Shown here piece after piece: positions 39,201 to 54,200 of a stretch of DNA of 64,000 nt. Position numbers and translations under genes: made by a program. The DNA comes from Panorpa germanica (taxonomy: Eukaryota > Arthropoda > Insecta > Mecoptera > Panorpidae), in the NCBI GenBank assembly GCA_963678705.1, contig OY783207.1, forward strand, positions 8,308,001 to 8,372,000, in the 5' to 3' direction. Numbering within the stretch: the first letter of the stretch is position 1; the number at the start of each line of letters is the position of its first letter. Below the pieces are notes generated by a model. The model saw only the letters and a program-made list of their open reading frames with translations, was not told where the DNA came from and made no database searches.

Positions 39201-42200
39201 TGACATTGAAAACCTAACCTATTTATCAATCTTTAAGTGGTTTCATTTATACAAAATATGCCAACATGTGACATTAACTCATTTTGAGTCATTATAAATA
39301 TTGTAAATAATATTCAATAGAAAATAAACGTATTAAAAATTATTATTCACAAAGTGCATTTCAAAGCGTTGGGCTAGTAATGTTGAATACATAAATTTAA
39401 TTACTCACGGTACAATGTACTCAATGTAGAAACCTTGGATTTTCTGAAATGCACTGGAGCGAAAATTGCAACATTTATATTTATCTTTATTATATTATAC
39501 ATATCGTTTGTATATAAAAATGAAATTGGTACAAATCTGTCATACGAGTATGTACTAGAAGTTCTGAAAGTGAATGAGGTCTCTTTTTACGTTTAGGTTA
39601 GCGAAAAATACACACGGACACGCTTGTATGCACTAACGTAAGCAGACAAATCGGAATATGGCATCATGAATATGTATAAGTAAGAGAACGGGTGTAAAGC
39701 CTAGTAATCGTAAAGTATTAGTAGAGATATGTTTAAGGGGAACGTATCACGAGACTTTTAAAAGATATTGACTACCTTCCTGTAATACATTTCCAAATGA
39801 TATGTTCAGTTAACGACTTAAAAAAGCGACCACAAAGAAAATTGATGTATTTATTTACTAAAATTGTTTTGCAGCCACTTAAGCATGATTATCACAAAAA
39901 GTCTTACGATTTTTTAAGTTCATATAAAGCCCCATGTCTATTATTTTGATTAATGATATACATACTACAAATAGATAGGTGGTTTTCGCTTCCTCACTAA
40001 TAAGTGACTTTACTCTAGTTGTGATAAAACTGTCAAAATCCGTCATAAGTTTTTATTACGGCAAATATAATTTTAATAAAGATGAAATTTGTTGTTGAGG
40101 GATACATACTCCTTAAATACATAATTATAAAGATTAGTAGTAGTAGTACACTTGTGCAGCTAACGTAAGGTTGTTATAGGTCAAGGAAATTGGTTTAGAA
40201 AATCTCTAACAGGTTCTTTCGTAAGAATACTAGAAGGGAAAAAAATGTGAGTAAATCTTCTCGCTTTTATCGGTTTACTATTTTCTATTAAAGTAAATAT
40301 TTACTAAACTGGTATTTATATAGCAAATAATTAAATGTATGTATTAGAGGTGTTTGATGCTTGTGCTCAGGTTCAGTTGTAAACATTATCTCACTTATGT
40401 TAGCATTTTTCATTGTGGAAGCCATAATCGTTTGAACGTCGTATAACAAAAGTTAACATAATAAAAAGTTTTGATATTATTTTAATAAGAAAATATCTCA
40501 AGGTCACGATAGTCGTCAGGTTAGGTACCACTTAGGATACCATAGGAGTTTGGTAATTAATTTAATTATAAAATTCATAATAAAAGATCTTATCATCACA
40601 GCTAAGGTCATTAAATACTTGCTATTGTAATAGATTGAATTTGAGTATTGAATTGAGTAAAACATTTATTTTAGTAGAAATAAAATTCTATATTCATTTA
40701 ACGACAAATCATAGAAAAAGAAACAAGATATATCTGTCTCTGTTACACTTTAATGGTTTATTTGTAACTTCATTCAATACTGGTACGTTAGTGAGGCCAG
40801 GTGAAGTGATTTTGCTATTTGTAGTTCATATCACTGACATTGCCTTGAACGTGTGAAATCAAATTGAATTATTTCATGATAAAATAATCATACGCATCTT
40901 CAATATGATGTCAAAGTGACTCCAATATGTTTACTGGGTAATTTCACAAGAAATAAATAAATATTTCTTTGCTAGAATGCGAAAAACAATTAATTACTTT
41001 ATCAGTTACTTTAATAGTGTCAAGTTCCTTGTTACACTGTGTACCTTTCTATGGAGTACTCTTAGTAAATGAATAACTTGATTGAAACCTCAATAACAAT
41101 AGCTAGTGAGTAATACGTCCACGTGACTGACAATCTCTCAAAGCTTGTTATTAATAAAAAACCACAACTGCAAATAACTGTTATCAGCGGATGGTTTTGT
41201 ACGTATAATTACAAATTGCAGATAATTTTCCTAGTACACATACGTTGCATATCAAACGTCGTATACGTTGTAGTTTCGTATTTACGTTGTCGTGTATTTT
41301 TTATCGGTGACATTAAAATAAGGCATCCTAACTATGTAGACTGGTTTTTATATTGTTGTCTCTTTCTACACATATCGTAGTACCGTCCTTGAATTAAGTG
41401 ACTTACTCGACTCATCGTCGTAACGTGGGAAATCATTGTTATTTATTTAAATGCAAATCAAGTTGCATTTTGTTCTTGTTAACTTTAAATACAATGCAAT
41501 GTTGTTTCCGCTTCATTGTAAATATATTCATAAAGTTGTCTTGAACGATCTAAAGTAACGAAGTTAATTGCAATAGTTACTGCCCACAGATAATACGTAA
41601 CATAGTATTTCTATTGTTAAGAAAAGAAAAACTCATTGCTGGTAATAACCAGGTAATGTGTAAGTAAATGGGCTTATAACGACTAACCCTTGACTACATT
41701 TCTATAAAGCTGTACTATATATTGATAAAGTTGGCTACCAGAACCTCAAATGTCCAATTTTTTTAAAAACTCCTGATATTTTAGAAGATATTAACAATTT
41801 AAAAAGTCATTTTGTCCGTCACTCGGTTTTCTTTTGTGACGTCTGCGGAGATTCGTAGTCAATGCCTCATTTCTTGATATTTATTTATGAAAATTTCACA
41901 AAGTATTCTTCAAATGTTATTTTATCATGTACTTATTATTTTTACTGTGTTGTCAAAAAACATTATCTAAAATATGCTTTTGCATAATTGTTTTATTAAC
42001 TGTTATGCCCAGATATATTTCCATTCCATTCCATAATATATTTAATTTAATTATTGTCTTTATTTAATATAATTATTTTTATTTCACAAACTTTAACTTT
42101 CTGTTAAGGTTAAAACATAAAATAGCAATTAAAACTCGTTTGTCCCTTTAGCCAGTGTCTGTTTACTTAATTTATTAATCATTAACATTAACAACCTCTG

Positions 42201-45200
42201 CAGAGTATACTGTAGCTGGTGCTAGTGCGTCATCATCTTGCATAAATTGTTCCAACATTAAAGAAATACGTCACAAGCTATAACCTTTGCGTGCTAACAA
42301 TTGATATAATAAAATGTATAGATTTTGAACCAGTGTAAAATTTCAAAAAGATCGATAGATTTTGAGCTAGAGAGGGCACCGACTCTGAAAAAGCTAAGTG
42401 TGAGAAAAACGCGTTTAAAAGTTTCAAAGAAAGACAAAACCAGACCAGAGAGGTGAAGACTTAAAACTCAACATCTCCGACGGTTTTACTCCAATTGACT
42501 TCAAGTTTTCATACAATAAACTTAATATGTTGTACATTAATATAAATAAATTTAAAAAAAATATAAAAAATGTTGAAACCAATTGTATCCCATGAGGAGG
42601 AAATAAATAGATTATACATAGATTAAATACTTATTAGTCTAGACGCGTGAAGTAATAAAATTATGAATCTAAATAAATTTAATATGTGAATATAATCAAG
42701 AACTACCTGTACGTATTAATAACGTAATAGTCTCTTTAAGACTACTGCAATTACAAAAGAATGTATAAAAAAACGTCTTATAATAGCAGAGGTGACAATT
42801 AACAACAACAAAAGTAATTATTATCGTTAATGGAGATCAAAAAAGTATCGCATTATTAATAATTATCATAAATTAGCTTCTATATAATTAATTACTGTAA
42901 TTACAGATTCCACTTGCAATTAAGTAAGGCAATAAATAATTTAATGACATTTGATTTAATATCTGTGTCTGGCTCTTTATTGTTGATGAAGTCTTCAAGT
43001 TTTTTGCGCTACTTATTATTCACTTTCAAGTTCATAATCTTAAGTCCGGTACAGACTAGTTAGACTTCAACATCCATATATGTTTATTCATAAATTTTAT
43101 CGTCCACAGTAGCGCGCCAGTAATCAAAATGCGACTTTCATTAAACTTTACTGAACCGAGTATTTTTATTATTTTCTTTGTTATATGCATTTATCGAGTA
43201 TGGTGCGGAAACTAGCAAAATCATAGTAGACTAGAAAGTATGTGAAATAAGCCCCTGTAGTTCCTAAATATTATTCCAGAACGTTCTTAGCTGCTCTACT
43301 GAAAGTTCGTAAATTTTAAAACCTGTTGTTTTATTACGACTAGTTGATTAATATTTATTCTCTCTAGGTATATTGTAGCCATAGAACAAATTTTAGTAGT
43401 ATTATTTAATATATATGTCCACCGAAGATTTATTGATTTATAGATACTATTGTGTTAATTTATCACGTTCTTAACATTAACAAATTTACAATCTTTATGT
43501 ATTTTTTTTAAATTTAATTTATTTAACGTCGGCGAATTTCCTATGCTCACCTCCTCGATGTGATGCACTCCTCTGAGTACATCACTGCCACTTTTAAACT
43601 AACCATTATAAATATTTCAGATTTAGTCTAGCACTCAGTAAAAGTAAGAACCTCTAAATTACAATAACGGCTTCCCTCTTTTGATCAGTTCACATCTCTG
43701 AAGACTAACGTACTTAGTTTCTTCATGTCACATTGAAAAGTCAAGACATTGTGTCACTAAATATATTTTATTTGCTAGATGTAGGTACTTGTAACCTTTA
43801 GAGAGGTGAGTGTTTTAATTTTTAATTAAAGCTACAAAATTATTTTATACAACTTACTGGAACCCTGTTAAAATATTCAGTAGGGACGATTTTCCAGCTC
43901 CAGAAGGTCCCATAATGGCAGTAAGTTGAGAAGACTGGAATTCTCCAGAGACTTCCTTTAGTACCTGCTTCTTTTCTGAAATAAAAAAATAAATTTATAA
44001 TAAATTATTTAATGTATTATGTAAAACAAATATATTTTAAGACCTTGAAGTTTTTGCTTGTGGCAAGAAGGAAGTAAAATCATTTTGCTAGTGGAAACAG
44101 ATGGATGCATTAACCTTTAGTCTACCCCACCAGTCTAAATCCACGTGCCGTTCCGTCGGTAAAGTGAAAGGTGTTTTTTCTTACTTTAATGTGCTTGTGA
44201 ACTCCTTCTTTTAGGGGTCACTTGTTTAATTTTTGATTCAAATAAAAATTGAATATATTATGTATGTATATTAACATTTTTATTTTTTTAAATATCCAAA
44301 AGTTGACGGAGTTATAGTTATATCAAATTTGAATTTCAGTTTTGAGATAGTCATTGAATATTTGAGGCTCTGATAGTCAACTTTATCAGTTTCAAACAGT
44401 GGTTCGGTCGTGTGTTGACAATTGCGAGCATGCTTGATTTGGACCTCGACATATACGATACAGATAATCAAATTTCAAAATAATTGTTTTTGTTTATTCA
44501 TCATTAATATGCCTGCCTATTTTCAACCATGTTATTAAGATCATTATAGCTAACTAATAATCCTGTGTTGCTCCATAAATGTCTTTAAAATTAATACAAA
44601 CAAGTTCGTAGTACAGTGCCTTATCTAAAATAACCTTCAATAATAACAAAAATTCCATTTGTCTTCAGATAAACTAACAAAAATTATTTTATTTTTAATA
44701 ATATCCGTTTTGATATTAATTTCTGCTTGCTCGAGAGACTGACATTGTTTTTACCAGTGTCGTAGCGTGCCTTAGACGGGCCCCGTATCTAAATTTGTTG
44801 GGGGGCCCATATGATGGGTAAAGATTTTTCACAAAAGGAACAAAGACACACATTTCTGGCCCTTGTAGCCCGGGGCTGATACGGCGGTAGCTACGCCACT
44901 GGGTTTTACTGTGGTTTTCTTCTTTTTTAAATAACGAAAATGTAAAAAAATATTAATAACTTTTAAAAGTAAGTACAAAATCGGATGTGATTGTAAAAAC
45001 CGGAGGATACTATTACGCAGTATCTTAAGAAAAATATTTAGACCAACATTTTTTTTAGACGCTGGGCATGCGGAAGCGGGGGGGGGGGTGGTGTGCGCAG
45101 AAGGGTCTGGTCGTGAGACTGCCTGGAGCCGCCATCGGTGCAGATCTTGGTGGTAGTAGCAAATTGTGGGGGTGGTTTGTAATGTTTGTTACTTCTGCTC

Positions 45201-48200
45201 ACTTTATAAATTCAAAAAATCTTTTTTATCAAAATTTTTTTTAAAAAGCTAAAAATCCTTTTAAATGACATAAGATATGATACACTTTATACCATAATGG
45301 GTTTAAGAAATATGGACAAAATTGCAAGCGCATGCACTCGTTGTTAAACATCATCCACTACTTCAAATTATTACTAATTTTCAGTGAAGTACTTTACTTT
45401 ACAACGGGTTTAATATCTAACAGATATTAGGCTTTTTAGGATTTTTATTAGGATTTTTAGGCCATTGTAAGTATGTGTAATTTTAATTACTTCTGGATTG
45501 CACAATTCAAATCATACAATATTATTTGTTAACTGTTAAAAACCATTCCGGGTCCGGCAAGTTATATAACTAACCTCAATCAGAAAGTTTATCATATTCA
45601 AATTTGAAATATTGCCTCATACTTTATACACGAGTATTTTTGACATCAATAGGCTCAATAAAAAAACAACATTTGAAGTTCAACAAGTTTTAATTTTTAG
45701 CAAAGTAGTTTCATTAACTTATGTTATTTAATTGCGACTTATCTTTTTGAAAAATTATAAATACAGTAGCGGCATGTGATGATTATAAATTAGGGAATAT
45801 GAAAATATATTTTTTTAAGAACTCCCTGGGTCCGAAAATGGTTGTCACATTTACATATGGGTACATTTGGTACAGTTGCTAATTTAATTTGATGCTAAAA
45901 GATTTGATAAAGCTTTAAACCATTTTAATATTCTACTTCGAAAGGACATCATCAATTTATATTTAGATTCTAGAATAAAACAGAAAAATAAAATATTCCA
46001 CGACTGTATTTCTTTGAAGAAGAATAAAAAAATCCATAACAAAAAGTATACCAGTTAAAGTGGCATAGCAAGACTGATGAGAGCCGATAACGCTACTCAA
46101 TATAACGACCTTCTTAAACACTGAAAAAAAATAGCGCAAAATAAATCTGTAATTCTGTAATACATTCAATCAGTATAACACTCTGCTATTATTTAAATTT
46201 TTATTATTATTATTTTCACGCTATTCTCTTTGATATATTGTATAGAGTTAAAATAATCGTAAACAAATAAAATAACACGTAAACAATATTATTTTGTCAT
46301 TTTAATTATTAAATAGTTTTTATAGATTTAATGAAAAAGTATATGGTAAAGGGAAATGATGTAAAATGAAAATCACTGCCAATGCGTTTGTATGTGTATT
46401 TTAAATTTTTTAATGCCACCAAAACCAATACACCTATACTGTGTTTATATTATTGAATTAATTTCAGTTTAATTACTTTATTTTGATAAAATAATTTATT
46501 CATACATACATTTTTAATAGCTGGTAAATACAAAATATAAAATATTATTTTACGTATTAATTATGTAATATTTTAAATTACAGATATGATAAACAAATTA
46601 TGAAATCAACAAAAATATCGTAAATAGTCATATCTCACACTCACTTGTATGCGTCTCTGTTGTATAAAAGAGATGGCAAATTATCAAACGTGACATCACA
46701 CGCAGACTTTTAATAACTAAAAATTGATAAATAATATTGCGAATTTGATAAAAATAATTGGATATTTGAGGTTTGGATAGGCAAATTCAGTTATGGTTCA
46801 CAACCCAATTAAATAAATAAACAAAATTAGCTTTGTTAGCAAATTTAGCTCTGTAGTGTTCACAAAGTGCCCACTTACATGAATAACGCTTCATACGCTT
46901 TCAATACGTTCACTGCTTTTCCTAGCGCTTTTTTTTCAAAACATACAAAACTGGTTCAATGAATTCGTACGAGGTATAACAGATACCGATGCATTAAGTT
47001 ACATGACACAATAGTGGGGACGTGTTGCACAACTTCTTCCAACAAATGTTGAATGTCGCATGTTTAAGTCGCACTAATGTGTACGAAGCATAAGAATAGT
47101 GCTCAATGGGCTTGTGTCCTATGTCTTAATTTCTATAAAAGTGTACTATATATTGATAAAGTGAGTTACTAGAACCTCAAATGTCCAATTATTTTATAAT
47201 AACTCCTTATATGTTAGGAGATATTAACAATTAAAAAAGTCATTTTGTCTCTTTAATTATTAAAGGGACTCAATGTTGTACACATTCCAAGTGCATGTGA
47301 CATCACAATCCTTGTGTAAGGTTACCAACCATACAGCTCATAAATCTCTGCTATATGTATTTATATATCAAAATATCAAATATTATTTAGAGCTATTTCA
47401 AGGAACAATCAAATTTTAATATTATGTCTGCCTTAGCAGGGTTAAATAAAATAAAAACTTATTATTCTTTGATTTGACTTGATTATTTGACTACCAACAG
47501 CTACAGAACATTACCACAGCACTGACCTACTCAACAAATAACTGACGTTAAAATGCATTTCATGTCATACAAATATGTACGACCATTTCTAGCGCTAAAA
47601 CTACTATTCAATCTTTTAATTGCTATATCTCTGTCAATATTTAGATATTTAATAAAATAGACACACCAATACACATTTATTAACATCAATTTCAACCAAC
47701 AATTGAAAAATCGACCACTAAAAAATGAGGACACAAGCCCATTATTCAATCTTTGCAAAACTGGTCTTGGTTTTTACTTTTTAGAATGACCTAAAAACAA
47801 TACCATTAATTTAATAATACATATAGTGACATAACACTTTTTCGTTCGTGAAATATATAATGACAATGGCAATGTTTGCTGGAACTGAAGGTTATTGCGA
47901 ACTAGAATATTGTTTATTCGTATTCGGTTATTATTCAACAAAAATGATTTTATAATAAAAAAAAAAATATAACTAGTCATGTTCGTGATGAATTAAATTA
48001 ATTACTTATTTGAAAGACAATAGATTTTAAAGCACGTTGGTAGGTCGCATTAAAGGTAAGCGTTCTAGCTTTATTTCACAAAACGTGGAAGAGAAGGGAA
48101 GCAAGAAGGAAGGCGGATATAACGACGTATCTGTTGTATAAAAGAGATAGCAAATCGTCGGATGTGAAGTACCATACATTAGAATTTTATACAACGTTGG

Positions 48201-51200
48201 ATCTCATTTTTATAACGTTAGGATTTGTAGTACCGCCTTGTATGGTAAATGTATCATCACTGTTAATAAAATACCTTAATATTTGATCTCGAAAGAAGGG
48301 AATTAGTAACATATGTCAAAAATAAGTAAAAATCAATCTATAGTAACAGTTTTATAGAAATGGTCCTTGTCCTCATTTTTTAGTGGTCGATTTTTCAATT
48401 GTTGATGGAAATTAATGTTAATAAATGTGTATTGGCGTGTCTATTTTATTAAATATCTAAATATTGACGGAGATATAGCAATTAAAAATTTGAATTGTAG
48501 TTTTAGCGCTAGAAATGGTCGGCCATATTTGTATGACGTGAAATGCATTTTAACGTCAGTTATTTGTTGAGTAGGTCAGTGTAGTGGTAATGTTTTGTAG
48601 CTGTTGGTAGTCGAAATAATCAATTCAAGTCAAAGAATAATAAGTTTTTATTTTATTTAGCTCTGTTACGGCAGACTATATATATTGAAATTTGATTGTT
48701 CCTTGAAATAGCTGTAAATAATATTTGATATTTTGATATATAAATATATATAGCAGAGATTTATGAGCTGTAAGGTTGGCAGCGGTTGTGATGTCACATG
48801 CATTTGGAATGTGTACAACGTTGAATCCCTTTAATAACTAAAGAGACAAAATGACTTTTTTAATTGTTAATATCTCTTAACATAAAAGGAGTTATTTAAA
48901 AATAATTGAACATTTGAGGTTCTAGTAACCCACTTTATCAATATATGGTACACTTTTATAGAAATTAAGACATAGGACACAAGCCCATTGGGTAGATTTC
49001 TTTAGTAGAAAATGTTGGTCACGCGCATCTACAGATAATTTGAGAGAGAAGAGCAAAACATGCAATGCAATTTACGTAAAAAATTACACAAAAAAACAAC
49101 AAACATGAAATCTAATTTAAAGAAAAATACCACCACTAATTAATTTCAAATTGCTGTAATAATACAATGATTCTCTAGTTACATAATATGTAATACTTTG
49201 TTCACGCACATCAATTTCAAATTCCAGTGAACTTAGAATAGAAATTTATGACCAGGTGTTGGTGCTGTAGCTGAAGTCGGAGATCGCGGAAGAGTTAGCT
49301 CAACGCAGTTCAGTCATGGTCCACGCAATTTCAGATTGCAACACTAGACCGTGTAAGTAGATTCTCGTAATTGTGATGAAATATGATGTTCCAATTATAA
49401 TTTAATATTGATAACTAACAAGCAGTTATCTCAAACATCATAGACAATGGGGCTATGAACAATGTCTTAATTTCTATCACCAATATTTGAATAATTGAAT
49501 ATTTGTAAATTTGAAAATTATAAATGTAGCATCACTAAAACCACTGTAACACGCAAAGTAATGGTTGAAATGTGAAAAATTTATGACAATTTGAAAGTCA
49601 GTGGTGCTATCTATAAGTCATCTAGGAGTGATGTGTCTTTTTTGAGATTACTAATACTTTTTTTGATAAATAAGTATGGTACATATCCTAATTTTATTAA
49701 CCGATGTTGAGTGATGTTAGAAAATGTCTAGGTCCCAAATAGAGATAGTGCTTTATTAAAAAAAAATAGAGTCTCACCAATTCAACCTTCATAAGCTTAA
49801 ATTATTGTAGGACAATAAAGCAAGAAAAAGATTTTTGTGATTAATTATATTCTGCGATTTCAACTACAAGGTTATATTTTTTTTTTTTTTTTATTGATAT
49901 TCATTTATTTCTTAATATTACAACTACAAAACAAGGATCTTAGTAAAACATTTTATAGTAGGAGTATTCTACAGTGAGCTATCTTCAGAAACATAAACTC
50001 TATCAATTCTTGATGCTATGTTCATTCCCCTAAAGTAAGTGAAGCCCTGTTGAGTTTTATTCTTGAGGATCCAAATATCAGATAGAATTCGTTCAGTTAT
50101 TAACCTATTTAATCCAGAACAGAAGTTTAGATTCCCAAGTTGGTCTCTCTGGTTCAGCACACAGTTAAAATCGCCAGCAATGATTAGAGGTAGTCTAAAG
50201 TTAATCTTCAACAGTTATCGATAGGATACGTCCATCTTCTTCACATATGCAATCTGTAGCTTCTATTCCAGGCCTTAACAAAATTGCAGTTCCTCTATTA
50301 TTTATGCCAATGTTCGAGATATAGGAATAAGGTTTGAAGAAACTTAAATTTACTATATTAACTTCTTGTAATAAAATTATGTCCAAATCGTGGTCTATAA
50401 TAAATTGTTTCAGCATAATTTTAGATGTTGCAGAGAATAATCTATTGATATTAAATGTTGCAAATGTTCTTAGTACCATATTAATAAGATATTGAATAAA
50501 TAAAGGTTATTCAATTGTTTTATCTTTTATATCCATTGCTTTTCCTGTCACTTTTTTTTGTTTCTTTGGTCTTTTGTTATTTTTCTTATCTTTTTTTTCC
50601 AATCCTATATCCATTTTGGATGCAGCGGAATTATCTGAGCAATCTTCAATTTCAGAATTTGCCAAAGTATCTTCATTTGACGATGATTCTACAATTTTTC
50701 TCTTAATTTCTTTGTGTGCTGTAGGAATTTTGGACAAATTATCATTATTATTTAGAATCGCAATAGTATCATCCTTAATAGCTGTTGAAATGATTTTTGT
50801 TTCATTTTGCGTATTCTTTGGCATTAAGGGTGGAAAAATTGAATTATTGACAAAACTTAATTCTTCATTTTTTGATTCAGTTGGAACAACACAATCAGTT
50901 ACCGCTTTGTCATTCATTGTATTCCCCGCAATGGCTGCATAGCTGCGTGCGAAACCATTTGAATTTATTCTGTTGCTAATTTTAGTAGGGCAATCTTGTC
51001 CTAAATGGTCTTCTCTATCACAAAACCTACAAGTTTTCTTTTGGGTAGCATAGCTAACCCAAACCTTTCTGCCAATCATTGGTATATACGATGGGATTTC
51101 TTTCTTTAAAATCATCTTTATTGCTCTTGTTCCGTTATAAACTGGGAAAGGCATATCTCTACCCCATGTTTCTTTTTTGATGCTAATAACTGTACCATAT

Positions 51201-54200
51201 CCTTGTAGTGCGTGTTGTATCGTTATATCTTGAATTTCATATTCTATATTGTGCATTCTTACAATTGTGAATTTATCGGCTCTTTCTATATACACATTAT
51301 AATTATTGTCATCCGTACCTTTGTAAATTATTTTCCCATTTGTCATTTCAATAATGTTATCAATTATTAAATGTTCTGCAATTTTCACAATCATCTTGTT
51401 TCCATTCACTTGAATTGCCATCACATCTTCCACTGATAATTTTAAATCGTTTTTTAAAAATAAGTGTAATTCGGTAAACGTCATTCTATAAATCACTTCG
51501 ACGAAGTCTACACTTAAGGTGTTTTTCCTATTATTATTTTCCATTTTTTTTAATCAAATCAAATTCTTACACCTATTTATTAATTTATGATAATTTATTT
51601 AAATTATTTAAATAATTATTAAATACATTTATTTTTAAATGCGCGGAAAGGATGTTTATTCCACGAAAAAACAAATGACTGTGATATTCGCATTCATTAT
51701 AATACATGCAATAATTATTTTGTATTAGATTGGGGAGAAAAAATAATTATTTTCTTATACACTTGCTCCGAAACTTTACAAACTTTTTATTTTTGTCTAC
51801 CATGCTATTTTTTTATTGCGTATACTCGTATATATTTAACTTATCTAAGAATACCTATGTCATGGGTGCTTTGGGTGCTCTGGGATCTTGGTCTATAAGT
51901 TAATATAAAAATAAACGTAAACAGTACGTATGTATTATAATATAGCTACATCCAGCTGAACGATAAAGCAAAACAAAGACTCATATAAACTGATCCAACT
52001 CGCTATTCCAGTTTTAAATCAGTGCCATCATATAATATTCCACGGATTGTGAACCTTCTCTTATATAAGCAATATTTTTTGAATTGTTACAAATTTCTTT
52101 AACTTATCCTCTTTTATATCACACGAGAAATCAATTGTAACCATTACTTTTTCTTAGCGTGCCACAAATTTATAGTTTCAAACGCCACACACTACAGTAT
52201 TTTCAGTTACTGCTGTTTGCAACGCAAGTCCGAATTTCCGCCATCCACCTCTTACCTTCCTTGCCTCCTCTGAACAACTCCTCTATCTTCTTTTTACTAT
52301 TTATTTTAGACTTAAGCGGCGACTGATTGCAAACCTTACTTCCGAATCTGTCTGAACCAAATGAGCATGGAACTGTGTTGTTAGTGACAGAACAAACGTG
52401 TATACGAGTGAGAGGAAACACACGGCACGAACGAAACTAAACTGGTTTTGAGTACGTTTTGAGCGATTATATTTCTCGGTAGCAGGGCATGGTTGGTTGT
52501 ATGCTTTTGATGATGACATCATAAACAGAGATGTGTACAAATATTATTCAAAAGTATTTAGATACATACATAGATACAAATACGACACAATAAAATCCCT
52601 TATTATGCTATTGTTAAAAATTCTATAGAATCACGAAACACGGCTCGACTAGTTTGCAATCAGTCGCCTCATGTGCGGAGGGCCTTATACTCTCCAACGT
52701 CTCTATCTCTCTCTCTTTAGGGGACGTATCACACACATACACACACTCGTATGGTTCTGCGTTGTATAACAGAGTTGTACAACAAATGAAATTGAAACTG
52801 TTTATTATAAAAAAAAAGTTTTCACATTTTTGGATTGAATTTAAAAATTAATCATTTGCTGTATTTAAAAAAAACTACAAGCCTCACTAAATACTACTAT
52901 ACGTAAAAATCGTACACTGTGCGTCTGTGACAAATGGTGTCGAACCTTTGTCTTACTTGTTTATTATTTCATTAACTCGAGCGCGTGCCTGAAAAATTCA
53001 ATGGCGTACTATTTGTGATACGCATGCCATAGGTTCACCACCACTATTATTTACTACAAAAGAAGCAATTATGTAAATTCATTAAATAAAAATTGGTAAA
53101 TAATTGACGAGTATTGCATCAAATAATAAAAAAATATAACATAAAATCATATTTATTACATGTTAATTGTTTTATGTATATAAAAGTTAATTAAATGTAA
53201 TTAATATATTATGTTTTTTTGAGACAGTCAAGAGAATGCAGTGCCATTCCTGATGTTATACGTGAGCCCTTGGTTTGTTTACTGCATCTCTTATATCTTG
53301 TTAAAAGCCCTTTTAGACTGTCAGATAATTTCTCCAATCAGATTCAGTTTCGATTTCATGTTTAGTTTCGCATTAAGTTTACAGCGCTTTATATAAACAA
53401 GGATGAAGACTATCTTATTACAGTAGCCTTAGTTTGAGAGCTGTACGTATACGTTGAAGCAGACTTTTGAGAGAACTGATGGTGAGCGATCGTTTACACA
53501 ACAGATATTTTTATTACGATTCAGATTATTGAAGATCTGATCGTGTAAAAGGCACAAGCATAAATAAGTAAAAGAACGAATTTATCGCGGTAGCTCATCA
53601 TGAATGGGAGAGATATATAGAAATTTAAAAGGAGCAAGAAGGAAAGAGAAGAAATTGTAAAAAGGGGACAGAAACAGAGTAGGGGATATGATAAGATTGT
53701 GACGGTTAAATTGCGGAATGTGTTGTCCCCTGTAAAACGCAATCCAGGGAATTTTACAGATCACCCCGCGTCCCACTTCCCTTTGTCAGCCTGAGTTACA
53801 TACCAATGCAATTTATATCACAACACAATTTCAATAATGTTTGAGAATACTCAATAAAGGTGGTTAACAACCCGATATATAAAATTTAATTGCGTCTTAG
53901 ACCTTCGTAATGTAAAATATGTTTCTTTAATTGTCACTCATAAAATTAGTGATTTATTTAACGCTTGAATAAAAATGTGTCATTACATATGTTTACACTT
54001 TCAATTTTATTTCAAAGAAGATTTACCTAGGCACAGACATTAGCGGACTAGGTTTAAAGACATAATTTGTTGCAAGTTTGGCTAAAGATATATTTGCATA
54101 GAATCTGGTTAAGAATTCACGTTTTGATATATTGATCACGTTGATATTGCGTTTTTTTTAAATTTGTTATATTAAATAATATATTCAAATGCTTTTTAGG

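Larger units (their letters stand above)
49877..51560 (-). mobile_element. Internally deleted LINE (5' half plus poly(A) tail), minus strand
   Basis: Read on the minus strand, the order is a short 5' leader, gag-like ORF1, a 27-base gap, the start of an endonuclease-type ORF2, a short trailer and a poly(A) run of 16 (T run at 49877-49892 on the plus strand). The reverse transcriptase is absent. Most truncated LINEs lose the 5' side, so keeping the 5' side is unusual and implies an internal deletion. I could not identify a target duplication. The 5' border is approximate. Confidence 0.75.

Noticed and set aside
50515-50942. Plus-strand frames opposite LINE ORF1
   Set aside because: Shadows of the Lys/Asp-rich ORF1 tail; the minus-strand frame is longer and has a zinc knuckle.
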